Assembly (NCBI GenBank): GCA_005503165.1
Contig: SCNT01000025.1
Coordinates: 1 to 63,725, forward strand
Reading direction: 5' to 3'
Source of the DNA: Sphingomonadaceae bacterium 3R27E2-A
GTDB lineage: Bacteria; Pseudomonadota; Alphaproteobacteria; Sphingomonadales; Sphingomonadaceae
DNA: 63,725 nt
Within the stretch, counting starts at the first letter, position 1. Each line of letters begins with the position of its first letter. A program made the position numbers and the translations under genes. Positions 63,586 through 63,725 of the stretch are shown here, piece by piece. Under the pieces are notes generated by a model. The model saw only the letters and a program-made list of their open reading frames with translations, was not told the DNA's origin and did not search any database.

Positions 63586-63725
63586 GCGGACGATCCTGAT
63601 CCTCCCTGTCGAGAAGCGATGGGGAGGGGGACAGTTTGGGGTCGTCCGGTCCCCCGGACCGGACTTGGATTGCCGGGGGCAATCCAACCCCAAACTCGAA
63701 GCATGGTGGAGGGGCGGCCGTCTGG
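63586..63725. mobile_element. MITE-like element (family F1), copy D, cut by the window end
   Basis: GCGGACGATC then GATCCTCCCTGTCGAGAAGC begins the left end as in copy B, and the 3' part GCATGGTGGAGGGGCGGCCG matches copy B. It carries a 64-bp insert (63634-63697) that copy B lacks. The right terminus lies beyond base 63725. Confidence 0.75.
63634..63697. repeat. Cloverleaf-like nested palindrome inside MITE copy D
   Basis: Outer stem AGTTTGGGGT / ACCCCAAACT (63634-63643 and 63688-63697); arm 1 GTCCGGTCC-CCC-GGACCGGAC (63645-63665); arm 2 TTGGATTGC-CGGGG-GCAATCCAA (63666-63688). Both inner arms have perfect 9-bp stems. Confidence 0.85.

Overview
This is a GC-rich chromosomal window from an alphaproteobacterium, most likely a sphingomonad (Sphingopyxis/Sphingomonas type). 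That inference rests on gene content (UrcA protein, MipA/OmpV, TonB receptor, DUF3035/BamF lipoprotein, RGG-rich double cold-shock protein, phytase, CC-type arsenic genes) and on many small dispersed inverted repeats. No rRNA, tRNA, CRISPR array, transposase or integrase was found.

Layout. 0.1-4.2 kb: an HTH-like protein, a diguanylate cyclase and a lower-GC restriction-modification island (C5 cytosine methyltransferase, GIY-YIG nuclease, Vsr). 4.4-9.3 kb (minus): a membrane protein, thiC under a TPP riboswitch, a DUF985 cupin, a DUF3592 protein and a MipA-like porin. 9.4-13 kb: a small membrane protein, dxs, a RelBE toxin-antitoxin pair and a membrane protein. 13-22.6 kb (minus): a long run of housekeeping genes, in transcription order purE-purK-folA-M19 dipeptidase-ribF-glycerophosphodiesterase-ileS-lspA-lipoprotein. 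22.8-25.4 kb: a diguanylate cyclase, small proteins and Dps. 25.4-30.5 kb: a double cold-shock protein (minus), then rnd-lptC-lptA and an Atm1-type ABC exporter. 30.5-32.6 kb: a compact arsR-arsI-arsC-aqpS operon with two operators. 32.7-38.8 kb: an MHYT-GGDEF-EAL protein, phytase, RecQ and a secreted protein. 38.9-44.9 kb: UrcA, a membrane-anchored AraC regulator, two sterol desaturase-type hydroxylases, a BLH-type phosphatase and a GMC oxidoreductase. 44.9-49.1 kb: an HxlR-like regulator, a VOC protein, a secreted protein and a TonB receptor. 49.5-53.6 kb (minus): ATP-grasp, alpha-E, transglutaminase and Anbu proteasome-like protease, the most interesting system here. 53.9-61 kb (minus): a TSUP permease, glnK-amtB behind a sigma-54 promoter, an EEP hydrolase, a PPOx-like protein, DUF924 and two secreted proteins. 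61.2-62.1 kb: a lower-GC Fic toxin/antitoxin pair with a terminator-like hairpin between the genes. 62.1-63.5 kb: tldD (minus).

The window is studded with at least six families of short palindromic repeats (MITE- or REP-like). They lie mostly right after stop codons or between transcription units, but one copy interrupts the Anbu operon, one overlaps a start codon, and one MITE copy carries a nested cloverleaf-like insert.
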